A DNA stretch of 64,000 nucleotides, from NCBI RefSeq assembly GCF_024385505.1, contig NZ_JANFLT010000001.1, forward strand, positions 682,001-746,000, given 5' to 3'. Made by a program: the position numbers and the translations under genes. This DNA is from Arthrobacter zhaoxinii. Lineage in GTDB: Bacteria; Actinomycetota; Actinomycetes; Actinomycetales; Micrococcaceae. This document shows, in pieces, positions 50,984 through 59,323 of this stretch (positions within the stretch are counted from its first letter, which is position 1; each line of letters begins with the position of its first letter). The notes beneath the pieces are model-generated. The model ran no database searches, was not told the DNA's origin, and saw nothing but the letters and a program-made list of their open reading frames with translations.

Positions 50984-51766
50984 CTATGAAGCGGGCAGCG
51001 GCGGGTGCGTCAGCTCGGGATAGCGCGGGCTGAGGTTATCTCCGGAGGACACTCCGCGCAGCCGGCGGCTGACCCACGGGCCGAGGTATTCGCGGGCCCA
51101 CTGGGCGTCCCGGCGCAGCTGCTCCGCCCGGTTGCGCGCGGGCTGCTCCTCCAGTTCCGGAATATCGATGGCATCCGTGCCGCGGAGCACTTCCAGCACC
51201 TTCTTTGCGGTGAGCATGTGCCCGGCAGGGGACATGTGCAGGCGGTCAACGGCCCAGTACCGCTCGTCCTGGAGGTTCTTCATGCGCCAGTAGTCCACCA
51301 GCACGGCGTCGTTCTTCTCCACCGCCTCGCGCACCAGTTCGTTGTAGATCGCCGTGCGTCCGCGGGTGCGGCCGAAGACCGGGGAGTTGCCGGAATCGAA
51401 CCCCGTGAAGACAAGCACCGCGGCACCGCTGGAGCACAGCTTGGCAATCCCGGCGTCGTAGGCGGCCACAATGGCGTCAATGTCCACCTTGGGACGCAGG
51501 ATGTCATTGCCGCCGGCATAGATGGTCACCAGAGTGGGCGACAGAGCAATGGCCGCATCCACCTGCTCATTCAGGACCTGGTGCAGCTTCTTGCCCCGGA
51601 TGGCGAGGTTCGCATACCCCCAGGAGCTGTCCGCCAGCACCAACTGCTCGGCCACGCGGTCCGCCCAGCCGCGCACACCGTTCGGGCGGGTCTCGTCCTC
51701 ATCCCCCACGCCTTCCGTAAACGAATCTCCCAGGGCCACGTATCGCTGCGTAAAAGTCACCCCCAC
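50984..51766 (-). CDS. SGNH/GDSL hydrolase
   Basis: A 260-residue esterase-type protein. Block I ALGDSFTEGVGD has the catalytic Ser; GGNDI gives the Asn of block III; DRLHMSPAGH supplies the catalytic Asp and His. There is no signal peptide, and GTG 51766 gives MGVTFTQRYVALGDS. The substrate could be acetylated sugars or lipids. The convergent or divergent neighbours do not hint at one. Confidence 0.92.
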   Translation of the reverse strand: MGVTFTQRYVALGDSFTEGVGDEDETRPNGVRGWADRVAEQLVLADSSWGYANLAIRGKKLHQVLNEQVDAAIALSPTLVTIYAGGNDILRPKVDIDAIVAAYDAGIAKLCSSGAAVLVFTGFDSGNSPVFGRTRGRTAIYNELVREAVEKNDAVLVDYWRMKNLQDERYWAVDRLHMSPAGHMLTAKKVLEVLRGTDAIDIPELEEQPARNRAEQLRRDAQWAREYLGPWVSRRLRGVSSGDNLSPRYPELTHPPLPAS

Positions 51767-51890
51767 AGATTACAAGCATCGGCAAAGACCCGCGTTCAAA
51801 CCGGACCGCGGGCGGGAGCCGCCGCCGGGCCGCCGACCGGGCTAGACTCGGAGCCGGAACTAAAGTACGCATGCTTACGATAAGGACACC

Positions 51891-52853
51891 ATGACCAGCC
51901 CAGCCACCCCGTCACGCCAACGTGCCGCTGTCATTGTGAACCCCATCAAGAAGACGGACTTCGACGTCCGCGTCCGGGTGGCGGAAATCTGCGCCGACGA
52001 AGGCTGGGATGAGCCGCTGTTCTTCGACACCGAGGAAGCGGACCCGGGGCATTCCATGGCGCGCAAGGCCATGGAGGCCGGCGTCGACCTGGTGATCGCC
52101 GCCGGCGGCGACGGTACCGTCCGCTGCGTGGCCGCTGAGCTGGCCGGCACCACGTTCCCCATGGGCCTGCTGCCGCTGGGCACCGGTAACCTGCTGGCAC
52201 GCAACCTGGACATCGGCGTCGACGACCCGGAACAGGCGGTCCGCGCCGCCCTGAACGGCACCGAGCGGCGCATCGACGTCGTCCACGTGACCGTTGACGA
52301 GGCAGTGGACAGCGACACCTTCCTGGTGATGGCCGGGCTGGGGTACGACGCCGGCATGATGGCGGACACCAAGGATGCGCTCAAGGACAAGATCGGCTGG
52401 CTGGCCTACGTCGACGCCGGCATCCGGAACCTGCCCGGCAAACCCGTGAAGACCACCATCTCGATTGACGGCGGCAAGCCGATCCACCGCCGGCTGCGCA
52501 GCGTCATGGGCGGAAACTGCGGCAAGATCACCGGCGGCCTGGAAATCTTCCCCGGCGCCCGCCTCGACGACGGCTTGCTGGACATCCTGACCCTGGCGCC
52601 CAAGGGCAAGCTCGGCTGGGTGGGCGTGGTGACCGGCCTGCTGCGCCGCGGCAAGGGAAGCAGCACAGCCGTTGAGTACTACCAGTGCAAGCGTGCTGAA
52701 GTGTGGACCGAGTCCCCGCTGGACTTCGAAATGGACGGCGACCACCTGGGCAACGCCACGCACATCCTGTTCGAGATGGACGAGAACGCCCTTCGGATCC
52801 GGATGCCCCACGGCAAGAAAGACCCCGCGGTCCTCACCAACCCGGTCCCGTAG
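51891..52853 (+). CDS. Diacylglycerol/lipid kinase family protein
   Basis: A 320-residue kinase. The nucleotide site is AAGGDGTVRCVAAELAGTTFPMGLLPLGTGNLLARNL, which contains GGDGT and the GTGN loop of the DAGK catalytic domain. ILTLAPKGKLGWV and DGDHLGNATHI mark the YegS/DagK C-terminal domain. Likely substrates are diacylglycerol (recycling from lipoteichoic or phospholipid headgroup transfer) or other lipids. Confidence 0.93.
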   Translation: MTSPATPSRQRAAVIVNPIKKTDFDVRVRVAEICADEGWDEPLFFDTEEADPGHSMARKAMEAGVDLVIAAGGDGTVRCVAAELAGTTFPMGLLPLGTGNLLARNLDIGVDDPEQAVRAALNGTERRIDVVHVTVDEAVDSDTFLVMAGLGYDAGMMADTKDALKDKIGWLAYVDAGIRNLPGKPVKTTISIDGGKPIHRRLRSVMGGNCGKITGGLEIFPGARLDDGLLDILTLAPKGKLGWVGVVTGLLRRGKGSSTAVEYYQCKRAEVWTESPLDFEMDGDHLGNATHILFEMDENALRIRMPHGKKDPAVLTNPVP

Positions 52854-52857
52854 GCCT

Positions 52858-52873
52858 CACCGGGTCCCCGGTG
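52858..52873. terminator. Weak hairpin between convergent genes
   Basis: CACCGGG-TC-CCCGGTG is a 7-base stem between the lipid kinase stop and the M23 peptidase stop. There is no U run. Confidence 0.45.
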
Positions 52874-52878
52874 GGCGG

Positions 52879-53766
52879 TTACAACCAGCCCATCGGGTCT
52901 TCGTAGTCCCCGTGCCGCAGCACCTCGAAGTGCAGGTGCGGTCCGGTGGAGTTTCCGGTGCTGCCGATTCCACCGACCACCGCGCCGGCATCCACCGCCT
53001 GCCCCACGCTCACGTCAATGCTGTTCAGGTGGTTGTAGGTGGTCTGCACGCCGTCGCCGTGGTCAACGACCACACGCAGCCCTCCGCCGCCGGTCGTATG
53101 CCAGCCGGCTTCGGTCACGGTCCCGCCGAGCATGGCCTTCACGGGTGTCCCGGTCACGGCGCCGAAGTCAGTCCCGGTGTGGAATTCCAGGGCGCCCGGA
53201 GCCAGCGGGTTGTTCCGGTAGCCGAACGGGGAGGTGACCACCATGTCATCCACGGGCGGCACCGGTCCCTGGACGGGTTCGGCGACAGGTTCAGGAGCGG
53301 GTTCGGGGGCCGGTTCCGCTGCGGGAGCCGGTTCGGGTGCTGCGGGGTCTGCTGCCGGTGCCCCGCCGTCCGGTGTGCCGCCGTCCGGACCTTCCCCGGT
53401 GGAGGCGGTGGACAGTTCGCTGACCACTGACTGGCGTTCAATCCGCAGGTCCGATTCAACTGATCCGGCCGTACCGGTAACGAGCCCGCCGAGAGCGACG
53501 GCGGCTGCGATGGACAGCGCGCCTGTCCGGCGGTGAGGGGTGTCATGTTCTTCGATCCAGTTCCTGGCGGAGCCACCCAGCTCTACGGTGCGGGCCCCCA
53601 GTTTCCTGGCGGAGGTTCCCATCTCCGTTCCTGCCCGGCTGCCCAGGTCCGCAGCCCGGGAGCGCAGTGTTGCGGCGGAGGTACGCAGGGTCTTCGCGTG
53701 GGCCCGCAGGTTTTCGGCGGAAGCACGCAGATCAAGGGGAAGTCGTTCTAAGAAGTGCTCGGTCAA
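52879..53766 (-). CDS. M23 family peptidase with N-terminal heptad-like repeat and membrane helix
   Basis: A 295-residue protein. Residues 10-60 carry a 7-residue pattern beginning LRASAEN, LRAHAKT, LRTSAAT, LRSRAAD, which predicts a helix or coiled coil. One membrane helix (TGALSIAAAVALGGLVTGTAG) follows, then a Pro/Ala/Glu linker. The M23 domain has HTGTDFG and HLHFEV, the zinc histidines, and NPLAPGALEF. The domain cuts peptidoglycan peptides. It is unusual that the repeat lies on the cytoplasmic side. A long structured leader precedes it. Confidence 0.92.
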   Translation of the reverse strand: MTEHFLERLPLDLRASAENLRAHAKTLRTSAATLRSRAADLGSRAGTEMGTSARKLGARTVELGGSARNWIEEHDTPHRRTGALSIAAAVALGGLVTGTAGSVESDLRIERQSVVSELSTASTGEGPDGGTPDGGAPAADPAAPEPAPAAEPAPEPAPEPVAEPVQGPVPPVDDMVVTSPFGYRNNPLAPGALEFHTGTDFGAVTGTPVKAMLGGTVTEAGWHTTGGGGLRVVVDHGDGVQTTYNHLNSIDVSVGQAVDAGAVVGGIGSTGNSTGPHLHFEVLRHGDYEDPMGWL

Positions 53767-53896
53767 CAGTCACCTCAGTGTGCGTTGGTCAAGGACTCTT
53801 TGCGATTGCAGGACTTTTGACGTCCGTGTACACCGGTCCCGGGCAGCTTCACCGGGTCACCGGGATTGGAAAGCCGGATCAATGCGATTGTGCCGG

Positions 53897-53930
53897 CCGG
53901 ACCATTCCGGTCCGCCGGACACCAATCCGG
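53897..53930 (-). promoter_or_regulatory. Tandem small hairpins in the M23 gene leader
   Basis: CCGGA-CCAT-TCCGG (53897-53910) and CCGGA-CACCAA-TCCGG (53915-53930) are two 5-base stems four bases apart, about 140 bases before the peptidase start. They would fold in the leader RNA. I could not match them to a known riboswitch. Confidence 0.4.
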
Positions 53931-54062
53931 CCCGCTTTCAATGTTAAGGAACCGGCAGGCCCGCCGTCCGCCTTTTGTGACCAATGCCAACGCCCCCGGT
54001 GACCGGTGTCCGGCCCACCTGTGGCCGCCGTCGCACTGCCCCGGGGGCGCGGCGCGTCCCTG

Positions 54063-55130
54063 CTAGAGCACTCCTTTCCGCGCCTCCCCGAGCAACAGGT
54101 AGCCCAGATAGACGCTGCCCAGGGCCGCCGTGAAGATCCCCACGGGCAGGGCCGCGCCAATGTCGATCTGCTGCACCGTGAAATCGGACAGGGTCAGCAC
54201 CAGAGCCCCCACCAGCGCCGGGGCAACCACGCCCGGAGAGGAGACACCGAGCAGGCGCAGGGCGATCTGCGGGGCAACGAGGGCAACGAAAGCAACGGGG
54301 CCGCAGACGCTGACGGCCATGGCAGCCAGCACCACGGCCAGGAGGATCGCGATCGTCCGGGTACGGACCACCCGGACGCCGAGAGCCTGGGCCATATCGT
54401 CCCCGAGGGACACCAGGTTCAGCTGCCGCTGCAGCGCCGCGGCGGCGGGCAGCACCAGGACCAGCGCGACGGCGATGGTCACCACGTGGGACCAGGACCG
54501 GGAGGCCAGGGAGCCGTTGAGGTAGAAGGCGAGGGTCTGCGCCTGCTGCTCCCCCACGGTTGTCATGGCCAGTGAGGTCAGGGCGGTCGCTACGGCGGAA
54601 ATGCCGATGCCCGCCACAATCAGCTTCCCGGGCCGCGCGAAACCGCGGCCGGTGCTGAGCCAGACCAGTCCCACTGCTATGCCCCCGCCCAGGACGGCGG
54701 CAACCGGCACCGGGAGATAGCCCGGCCACAGCGTGGTCGCGGCGGCTCCGGCAGCCGCTCCGCTGGTCAGCCCCACCACCTCCGGGCTTCCGAGCGGGTT
54801 GCGGGTCACGGTCTGGAACAGGGAGCCGGCCACGCCGAACGCGATACCTGCGCCCACGGCGGTCAGGAACCGGGGGCCGCGCAGCCGTTCGAGCACAAAG
54901 GAGGCGCTTCCCTCCGGCGGCGAGACGGCGAGTCCGAACAACTCGCCCCAGCTCAGTCCCAGGTCACCGGCGGTCAGGGTGAATGCCCCCACCAGGATCA
55001 GTGCGGCGGTAAGAAGGAGGGTGGTTGCAACGCTGCGCCTGCGGTAACGGAAACTGATGTTCTTCCCGATTCGGGCGGTGCGGGTCTGCGATGCGGGACG
55101 GGACCCGGAATCGGTGCGGGCGCCGCTCAT
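54063..55130 (-). CDS. FecCD-family iron-siderophore permease (third in the operon pair 2)
   Basis: A 355-residue permease of about 9-10 helices. The ATG 55130 overlaps the previous stop (ATGA). FecCD motifs are FVLERLRGPRFLTAVGAGIAFGVAGSLFQTVTRNPLGSPEVVGLTSGAA and GPVAFVALVAPQIALRLLG. It is the last gene of the seven-gene iron operon and pairs with the permease at 55127-56230 to make a BtuCD-like channel. Confidence 0.95.
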   Translation of the reverse strand: MSGARTDSGSRPASQTRTARIGKNISFRYRRRSVATTLLLTAALILVGAFTLTAGDLGLSWGELFGLAVSPPEGSASFVLERLRGPRFLTAVGAGIAFGVAGSLFQTVTRNPLGSPEVVGLTSGAAAGAAATTLWPGYLPVPVAAVLGGGIAVGLVWLSTGRGFARPGKLIVAGIGISAVATALTSLAMTTVGEQQAQTLAFYLNGSLASRSWSHVVTIAVALVLVLPAAAALQRQLNLVSLGDDMAQALGVRVVRTRTIAILLAVVLAAMAVSVCGPVAFVALVAPQIALRLLGVSSPGVVAPALVGALVLTLSDFTVQQIDIGAALPVGIFTAALGSVYLGYLLLGEARKGVL

Positions 55131-56230
55131 GCCACGGCCCGCATCCGGCGGACGGCCAGGATCAGCAGCGGTGCGCCCAGGAGGGCGGTGATAACGCCGG
55201 TGAGCACTTCACCGGGCTGGGCCACCAGGCGGCCTGCGACGTCGGCAAAAAGCAGCAGGGCCGGGCCGACGACGGCACTCAGGACCAGCAGCCAGCGGTG
55301 ATCCGGTCCGGTGAAGCTGCGCACAATGTGCGGCACGGCGAGGCCCACGAAGCCGATGGGTCCGACGGCGGCGGTCGCCGAAGCGCAGAGCACTGCAGCG
55401 GCGAGGGCGCCGGTGATCTTGGCCGTCTGCGGCCGCAGGCCCAGCGAAGCTGCAGCCTCCTCCCCCAGCGCCAGGGCGTTCAGGGAGCGTCCGGTGGCGA
55501 GCGCCGCAGCCAGTCCCACCAGGAAGAACGGCAGGACATCGTAGGCCTGCTCCATGGTCCGTCCGCTCAGGGAACCGACGGCCCAGAACCGGTACATGGT
55601 GAACACCTCGGGCCGGGTCAGGGCAATGGCCTGGATGAAGGACATCAGCACCGCGGAAATCACCGTGCCGGCCAGAACCAGACGCACGGGCGTGGAACCG
55701 CGTCGGCCCGAGGCAAGTCCATACACCACCAGCACGGTGAGAAGGGCGCCGGGGAGGGCAACCCAGACATTCGCGCTTGTGGTGCCAAGACCGAAAAAGG
55801 CCATCCCGGTGACCAGGGCCGCGGCGGCACCGGCGTTCACGCCGAGGATGCCGGGATCGGCCAGCGGGTTCCGGGTCAGGCCCTGCATGATGACTCCGGC
55901 CACGGCAAGGGCCGCACCGGCGATGAGGCCAAGGACGGTCCGCGGCACGCGGCTGGCGACCACGTCGTCGGCGTAGGTGCTGCCCGTGCCGGTGATTTCC
56001 GTCCACAGTGACGCTGCAACTTCCGCGGGGCTCAGCTGATGGGCACCGACGGCCAGGCTGGTCACGACGGCGAGGAGCAGCACTCCCAGGCCCGCGGCCA
56101 GCAGGGCGGTCCCCCGTCCGGCGCTCAGCAGTGAACGCCGAAGAGCGGCCGGTGCATCCGCACCGGCCGCTCCCGGGTGTCCGGCTCGTGCCGGAACCTC
56201 AGCAGGCGCCGAACTAGTCGACCTTGGCAA
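55127..56230 (-). CDS. FecCD-family iron-siderophore permease (pair 2)
   Basis: A 367-residue permease. The start shown is TTG 56230, which lies inside the end of the binding-protein gene (17-base overlap); a weak GAAGAAG site is nearby. Typical motifs are VASRVPRTVLGLIAGAALAVAGVIMQGLTRNPLADPGILGVNAGAA and FVGLAVPHIVRSFTGPDHRWLL. It works with the next gene. A shorter start downstream is possible, because the first about 40 residues are low in complexity. Confidence 0.92.
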   Translation of the reverse strand: MPRSTSSAPAEVPARAGHPGAAGADAPAALRRSLLSAGRGTALLAAGLGVLLLAVVTSLAVGAHQLSPAEVAASLWTEITGTGSTYADDVVASRVPRTVLGLIAGAALAVAGVIMQGLTRNPLADPGILGVNAGAAAALVTGMAFFGLGTTSANVWVALPGALLTVLVVYGLASGRRGSTPVRLVLAGTVISAVLMSFIQAIALTRPEVFTMYRFWAVGSLSGRTMEQAYDVLPFFLVGLAAALATGRSLNALALGEEAAASLGLRPQTAKITGALAAAVLCASATAAVGPIGFVGLAVPHIVRSFTGPDHRWLLVLSAVVGPALLLFADVAGRLVAQPGEVLTGVITALLGAPLLILAVRRMRAVA

Positions 56231-57242
56231 CTGCTTCTTCGATCATCGGCTCAAACCGGTCCAGGACCCACGGGACGCTCAGCGGGGTCAGGAAGCTGGA
56301 AGCCATGCCTACCTGGCGGTCAAGGTTACGCACCACGGAGCCGCGTTCCACGGCGGGGATCTGCGCGAACAGGCGCTGCTCTTCCGTACGCTGCTGCTCT
56401 GCTTCGTCGTTGTACCAGGTGAACAGGACGTCGACGTCCGTCAGCTTGGCTGCGTTTTCGAGCCCCAGTTCCGAGGTGAAGCTGCCTTCACTCGAGGGAA
56501 TGTCCTTGACGGCCGGATCCACGGTCATCCCCAGCGCGGTGAGGATATCCACCCGCGCGTCACCCTCGTTGTACAGCACAAGGGAACCCGGGGCGCCGCC
56601 GCCCCAGACGTAGGCGAAGGTCTTGCCCTCGAACTCAGGGTGTTCGGCTGCGCTGTCGGCCAGTGCCTGCTCGACGCCGGCAACTGCTTCCTCTGCTGCC
56701 TCCGGCTCGCCCAGCGCCTTGCCGATCACCGAAATGTGGTCATCCCAGTCGATGTTCCAGGCCTTTTCCGGGTAGGCAACGGTGGGGGCCAGGTCGTTGA
56801 GGATGTCGAAGTCCTCCTGGGTGATGCCGGAGTTCGGGGCCAGGATCAGGTCCGGTTCCAGTGCCACAATGGCGTCGATGTCGATGTCCTGTCCGCCGGT
56901 GAACGTGGCGGGGAAATCGTCTCCGCGCTCCTCGATGGCTTCGCTCACCCACGGGTAGTTGCCGTGCTCGTCATTGCCCCAGGTGACCTCTTCGACGCCC
57001 ACCGGCGTGGTGCCCAGCGCGACGGCGGTGTCGGCCGAACCCCACCCGAGGGTGACCACGCGCTGGGGCTTCTGCTCAATGGTGGCCTCTCCCAGTGCCG
57101 ACTCGATGGTTACCGGGAACTGCTCCGAAGCTTCCCCGGTCGAATCGGATGCCGGACTCTCTGCGGCATCGGCGCCGCAGCCGCTTAGGGCCAGCAGGAC
57201 TGCCGGGACTGCCAGCAGGGCAGCGAGCGGAGCTCTTTTCAT
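56214..57242 (-). CDS. Iron-siderophore ABC transporter substrate-binding lipoprotein (FecB/FhuD type)
   Basis: A 342-residue class III binding protein. The signal peptide LLALSGCGADAAES ends in a lipobox. The fold is marked by RVVTLGWGSADTAVALGTTPVGVEE and FAYVWGGGAPGSLVLYNEGDARVD. FecB-type proteins bind ferric siderophores or haem outside the cell. A 13-base-stem hairpin lies just upstream, so this gene may be expressed at a different level from the preceding ones. No siderophore biosynthesis gene is in the window. Confidence 0.94.
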   Translation of the reverse strand: MKRAPLAALLAVPAVLLALSGCGADAAESPASDSTGEASEQFPVTIESALGEATIEQKPQRVVTLGWGSADTAVALGTTPVGVEEVTWGNDEHGNYPWVSEAIEERGDDFPATFTGGQDIDIDAIVALEPDLILAPNSGITQEDFDILNDLAPTVAYPEKAWNIDWDDHISVIGKALGEPEAAEEAVAGVEQALADSAAEHPEFEGKTFAYVWGGGAPGSLVLYNEGDARVDILTALGMTVDPAVKDIPSSEGSFTSELGLENAAKLTDVDVLFTWYNDEAEQQRTEEQRLFAQIPAVERGSVVRNLDRQVGMASSFLTPLSVPWVLDRFEPMIEEAVAKVD

Positions 57243-57259
57243 GGTTTTCCTTTCAGAGG

Positions 57260-57287
57260 GACCGGCCCGCCGTACGGCGGGCCGGTC
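57260..57287 (-). promoter_or_regulatory. Perfect hairpin between SIP and binding-protein genes
   Basis: Thirteen-base arms GACCGGCCCGCCG and CGGCGGGCCGGTC are joined by TA. It lies 27 bases after the SIP stop and 18 before the binding-protein ATG. It can protect the 3' part of the mRNA or attenuate transcription. It has no clear U run on the minus strand. Confidence 0.8.
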
Positions 57288-57313
57288 ATAACAAAAACTT
57301 GGGGCCGGAGCGG

Positions 57314-58420
57314 TTAGGACAGCTCGGCACGGCCCTTGCGCCAGTAGCCCATAAAGGCCACCTGCTTGCGGTCAATCCCGACGTCACGCACCAGGTAGCG
57401 GCGCAGGCCGCGCACCACGGCGGCTTCACCGGCAATCCATGCGTAGAAGGGAAGGGCTCCCGACGGCGCATGCGGGTTCCGTGAGGCTTCCACCACGGCC
57501 GGGTCCAGCCGCTGCGGGGTTTCCCAGAGGATCGCTTCGTCCACGTTGACTTCCTCGGGTTCCCGCAGGGTCGGGCTGGGACGGAACGGGGCGCCGTCGG
57601 TGGTCTCGACTGATGCCCAGCCGGGCAGCGCGACCACTTGGCGCACCGCGGCGTCGAGCAGTTCACCGTGCGGCCGGGCGCCGCGGGCGAGCCAGATCAT
57701 CTGCACGTCGGAGTCGGTGCGGACCTCCTGGCGGTCCCCGCTGGAGGGGATCTCCATCAGGGCGTGGCCGGTCACGTCTTCCGGCAGTGATTCCAGGATC
57801 GCGGTGATCGCCGGAACAGCCGTTTCATCCCCGGCGAGCAGCACGTGCCGGGCCATGCCGGGACGCCATTCGATGCCGCCGTAGGATTCGGCGGTGACGC
57901 ACTGGGCAACGTTGGGGCCGATGACGCAGACCCGGTCCCCCGGCACCGCTGCGGCGGCCCAGCTGGAGGCCGGCCCGCCCTTGCCGTCCTCGTCGAAGTG
58001 GAGGACGAAGTCGACGTCGATTTCGGGTTCCGGTCCGGAGCAGCGGGCACCGCGGACGGTATAGGTGCGCATGCAGCCGCGCGTGGCCGGGTCCAGTTTC
58101 AGCCAGTCCTGGTACCAGCCGGCGTCGAGCGTGGACAGGTCCGGGAGCGGCAGGGAGGTGCCGTCGGCGTCGATGCAGGGCACAATCACCTTGATCCGCA
58201 GGTCGTGGGTCTGTCCCTGCACACCGAAATCGGCCAGGCAGGCTCCGGCGAAGGTGATGCGCTGGAAGTTGGCACCCAGCCGGACAATCCGCTTGACCTC
58301 GACGTCGAAGGACATCACGGCGGCGGTGCTGCGTACCCGGCGGGCCGGGCGCGCGGACGCAGTGCCGGCGGGGTCGACGGAAGCGGCAGCTGCGCCGTTT
58401 ACGGAGCGGACGTGCGTCAT
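57314..58420 (-). CDS. Siderophore-interacting protein (FAD-binding ferric reductase)
   Basis: A 368-residue SIP. The FAD-binding 9 domain starts VKRIVRLGANFQRITFAGACL with RTYTVRGARC, then the SIP C-terminal domain includes HVLLAGDETAVPAITAILESL and FYAWIAGEAAVVRGLRRYLV and KGRAELS. It uses NAD(P)H to reduce ferric iron and free it from imported siderophores. The ATG overlaps the ATPase stop (ATGA), so it is co-translated with the importer. The N-terminal 30 residues are disordered. Confidence 0.95.
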   Translation of the reverse strand: MTHVRSVNGAAAASVDPAGTASARPARRVRSTAAVMSFDVEVKRIVRLGANFQRITFAGACLADFGVQGQTHDLRIKVIVPCIDADGTSLPLPDLSTLDAGWYQDWLKLDPATRGCMRTYTVRGARCSGPEPEIDVDFVLHFDEDGKGGPASSWAAAAVPGDRVCVIGPNVAQCVTAESYGGIEWRPGMARHVLLAGDETAVPAITAILESLPEDVTGHALMEIPSSGDRQEVRTDSDVQMIWLARGARPHGELLDAAVRQVVALPGWASVETTDGAPFRPSPTLREPEEVNVDEAILWETPQRLDPAVVEASRNPHAPSGALPFYAWIAGEAAVVRGLRRYLVRDVGIDRKQVAFMGYWRKGRAELS

Positions 58421-59322
58421 GATGCGGCCTCCATGGGCTCGTTGATGCCGGATCGACGCTGGCCGTCCCCCGGGTTGGGCAGGTAGCCAGAGGGCTTTTC
58501 CGGTTCCGGCTCTGCTTCCGGTTCCGGTGCGGCGCTGTGGTGGCGTCCGAGCGGGACGACCATCGGGGTGCCGGAGACAGGATCCGGAATGACACGGGAG
58601 GCCAGCCCGAAGACCGTGCTGACCAGTTCTTCGGTGACGACGTCGGCCGGGGCGCCTTCCGCGGCAATCCGTCCGTCCTTCATGGCCACCAGGTGATCCG
58701 CGTAGCGGGCGGCCAGGTTCAGGTCATGCAGGACTATGGCCACGGTGGTGCCGGCACGCCGGTTCAAGTCGGTGATCAGGTCCAGGACCTCGATCTGGTG
58801 GGTAACGTCCAGGAACGTGGTGGGCTCGTCCAGCAGCAGGATGTCGGTCTCCTGGGCCAGGGCCATGGCGATCCATACCCGCTGGCGCTGGCCGCCGGAG
58901 AGCTCGTCCACGTTCCGCCCGGCCAGGTCCACGGTATCGGTGGCCGCCAATGCGGCGGCAACGGCTTCGTCGTCGGCGGCCGTCCACTGCCGGAACCAGC
59001 CCTGGTGCGGGTAGCGGCCGCGGCCCACCAGATCCGCCACGGTGATCCCTTCGGGTGCCGTGGGTGTCTGGGGAAGCAGCCCCAGCGTGCGGGCCACCTG
59101 CCGGCTCGGCACTGAGTGGATGTCCTTGCCGTTGAGGTAGACGGTGCCTCCGGCCGGCTTCAGCAGCCGGGCCAGGCCCCGCAGCAGCGTGGACTTTCCG
59201 CACGCGTTGGCGCCGACAATGATCGTGATCCTGCCCGCGGGCAAGGTAAGCGAGAGCGAGTCCACCACTTTGCGCTCGTCGTATCCGAGCTCCAGCTTTT
59301 CAGCGGAAAGCAGGTTCTCCAT
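58417..59322 (-). CDS. Iron-siderophore ABC transporter ATP-binding protein
   Basis: A 301-residue FecE/FepC-type ATPase. Walker A is IIVGANACGKSTLLRGLARL, signature ELSGGQRQRVWIAMALAQ, Walker B ILLLDEPTTFLD, H-loop VLHDLNLAARYAD. It is the only ATPase in the operon, so it must serve both permease pairs. The ATG lies one base after the stop of the upstream permease. A Glu/Pro-rich tail of about 40 residues is atypical. Confidence 0.95.
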   Translation of the reverse strand: MENLLSAEKLELGYDERKVVDSLSLTLPAGRITIIVGANACGKSTLLRGLARLLKPAGGTVYLNGKDIHSVPSRQVARTLGLLPQTPTAPEGITVADLVGRGRYPHQGWFRQWTAADDEAVAAALAATDTVDLAGRNVDELSGGQRQRVWIAMALAQETDILLLDEPTTFLDVTHQIEVLDLITDLNRRAGTTVAIVLHDLNLAARYADHLVAMKDGRIAAEGAPADVVTEELVSTVFGLASRVIPDPVSGTPMVVPLGRHHSAAPEPEAEPEPEKPSGYLPNPGDGQRRSGINEPMEAAS

Positions 59323-59323
59323 G

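Noticed and set aside
53767-54062. c-di-AMP (ydaO/yuaA) riboswitch before the M23 peptidase
   Set aside because: Cell-wall hydrolase genes in actinobacteria often have this element, but I could not find the conserved core blocks in the leader on either strand. A covariance-model search would settle it.
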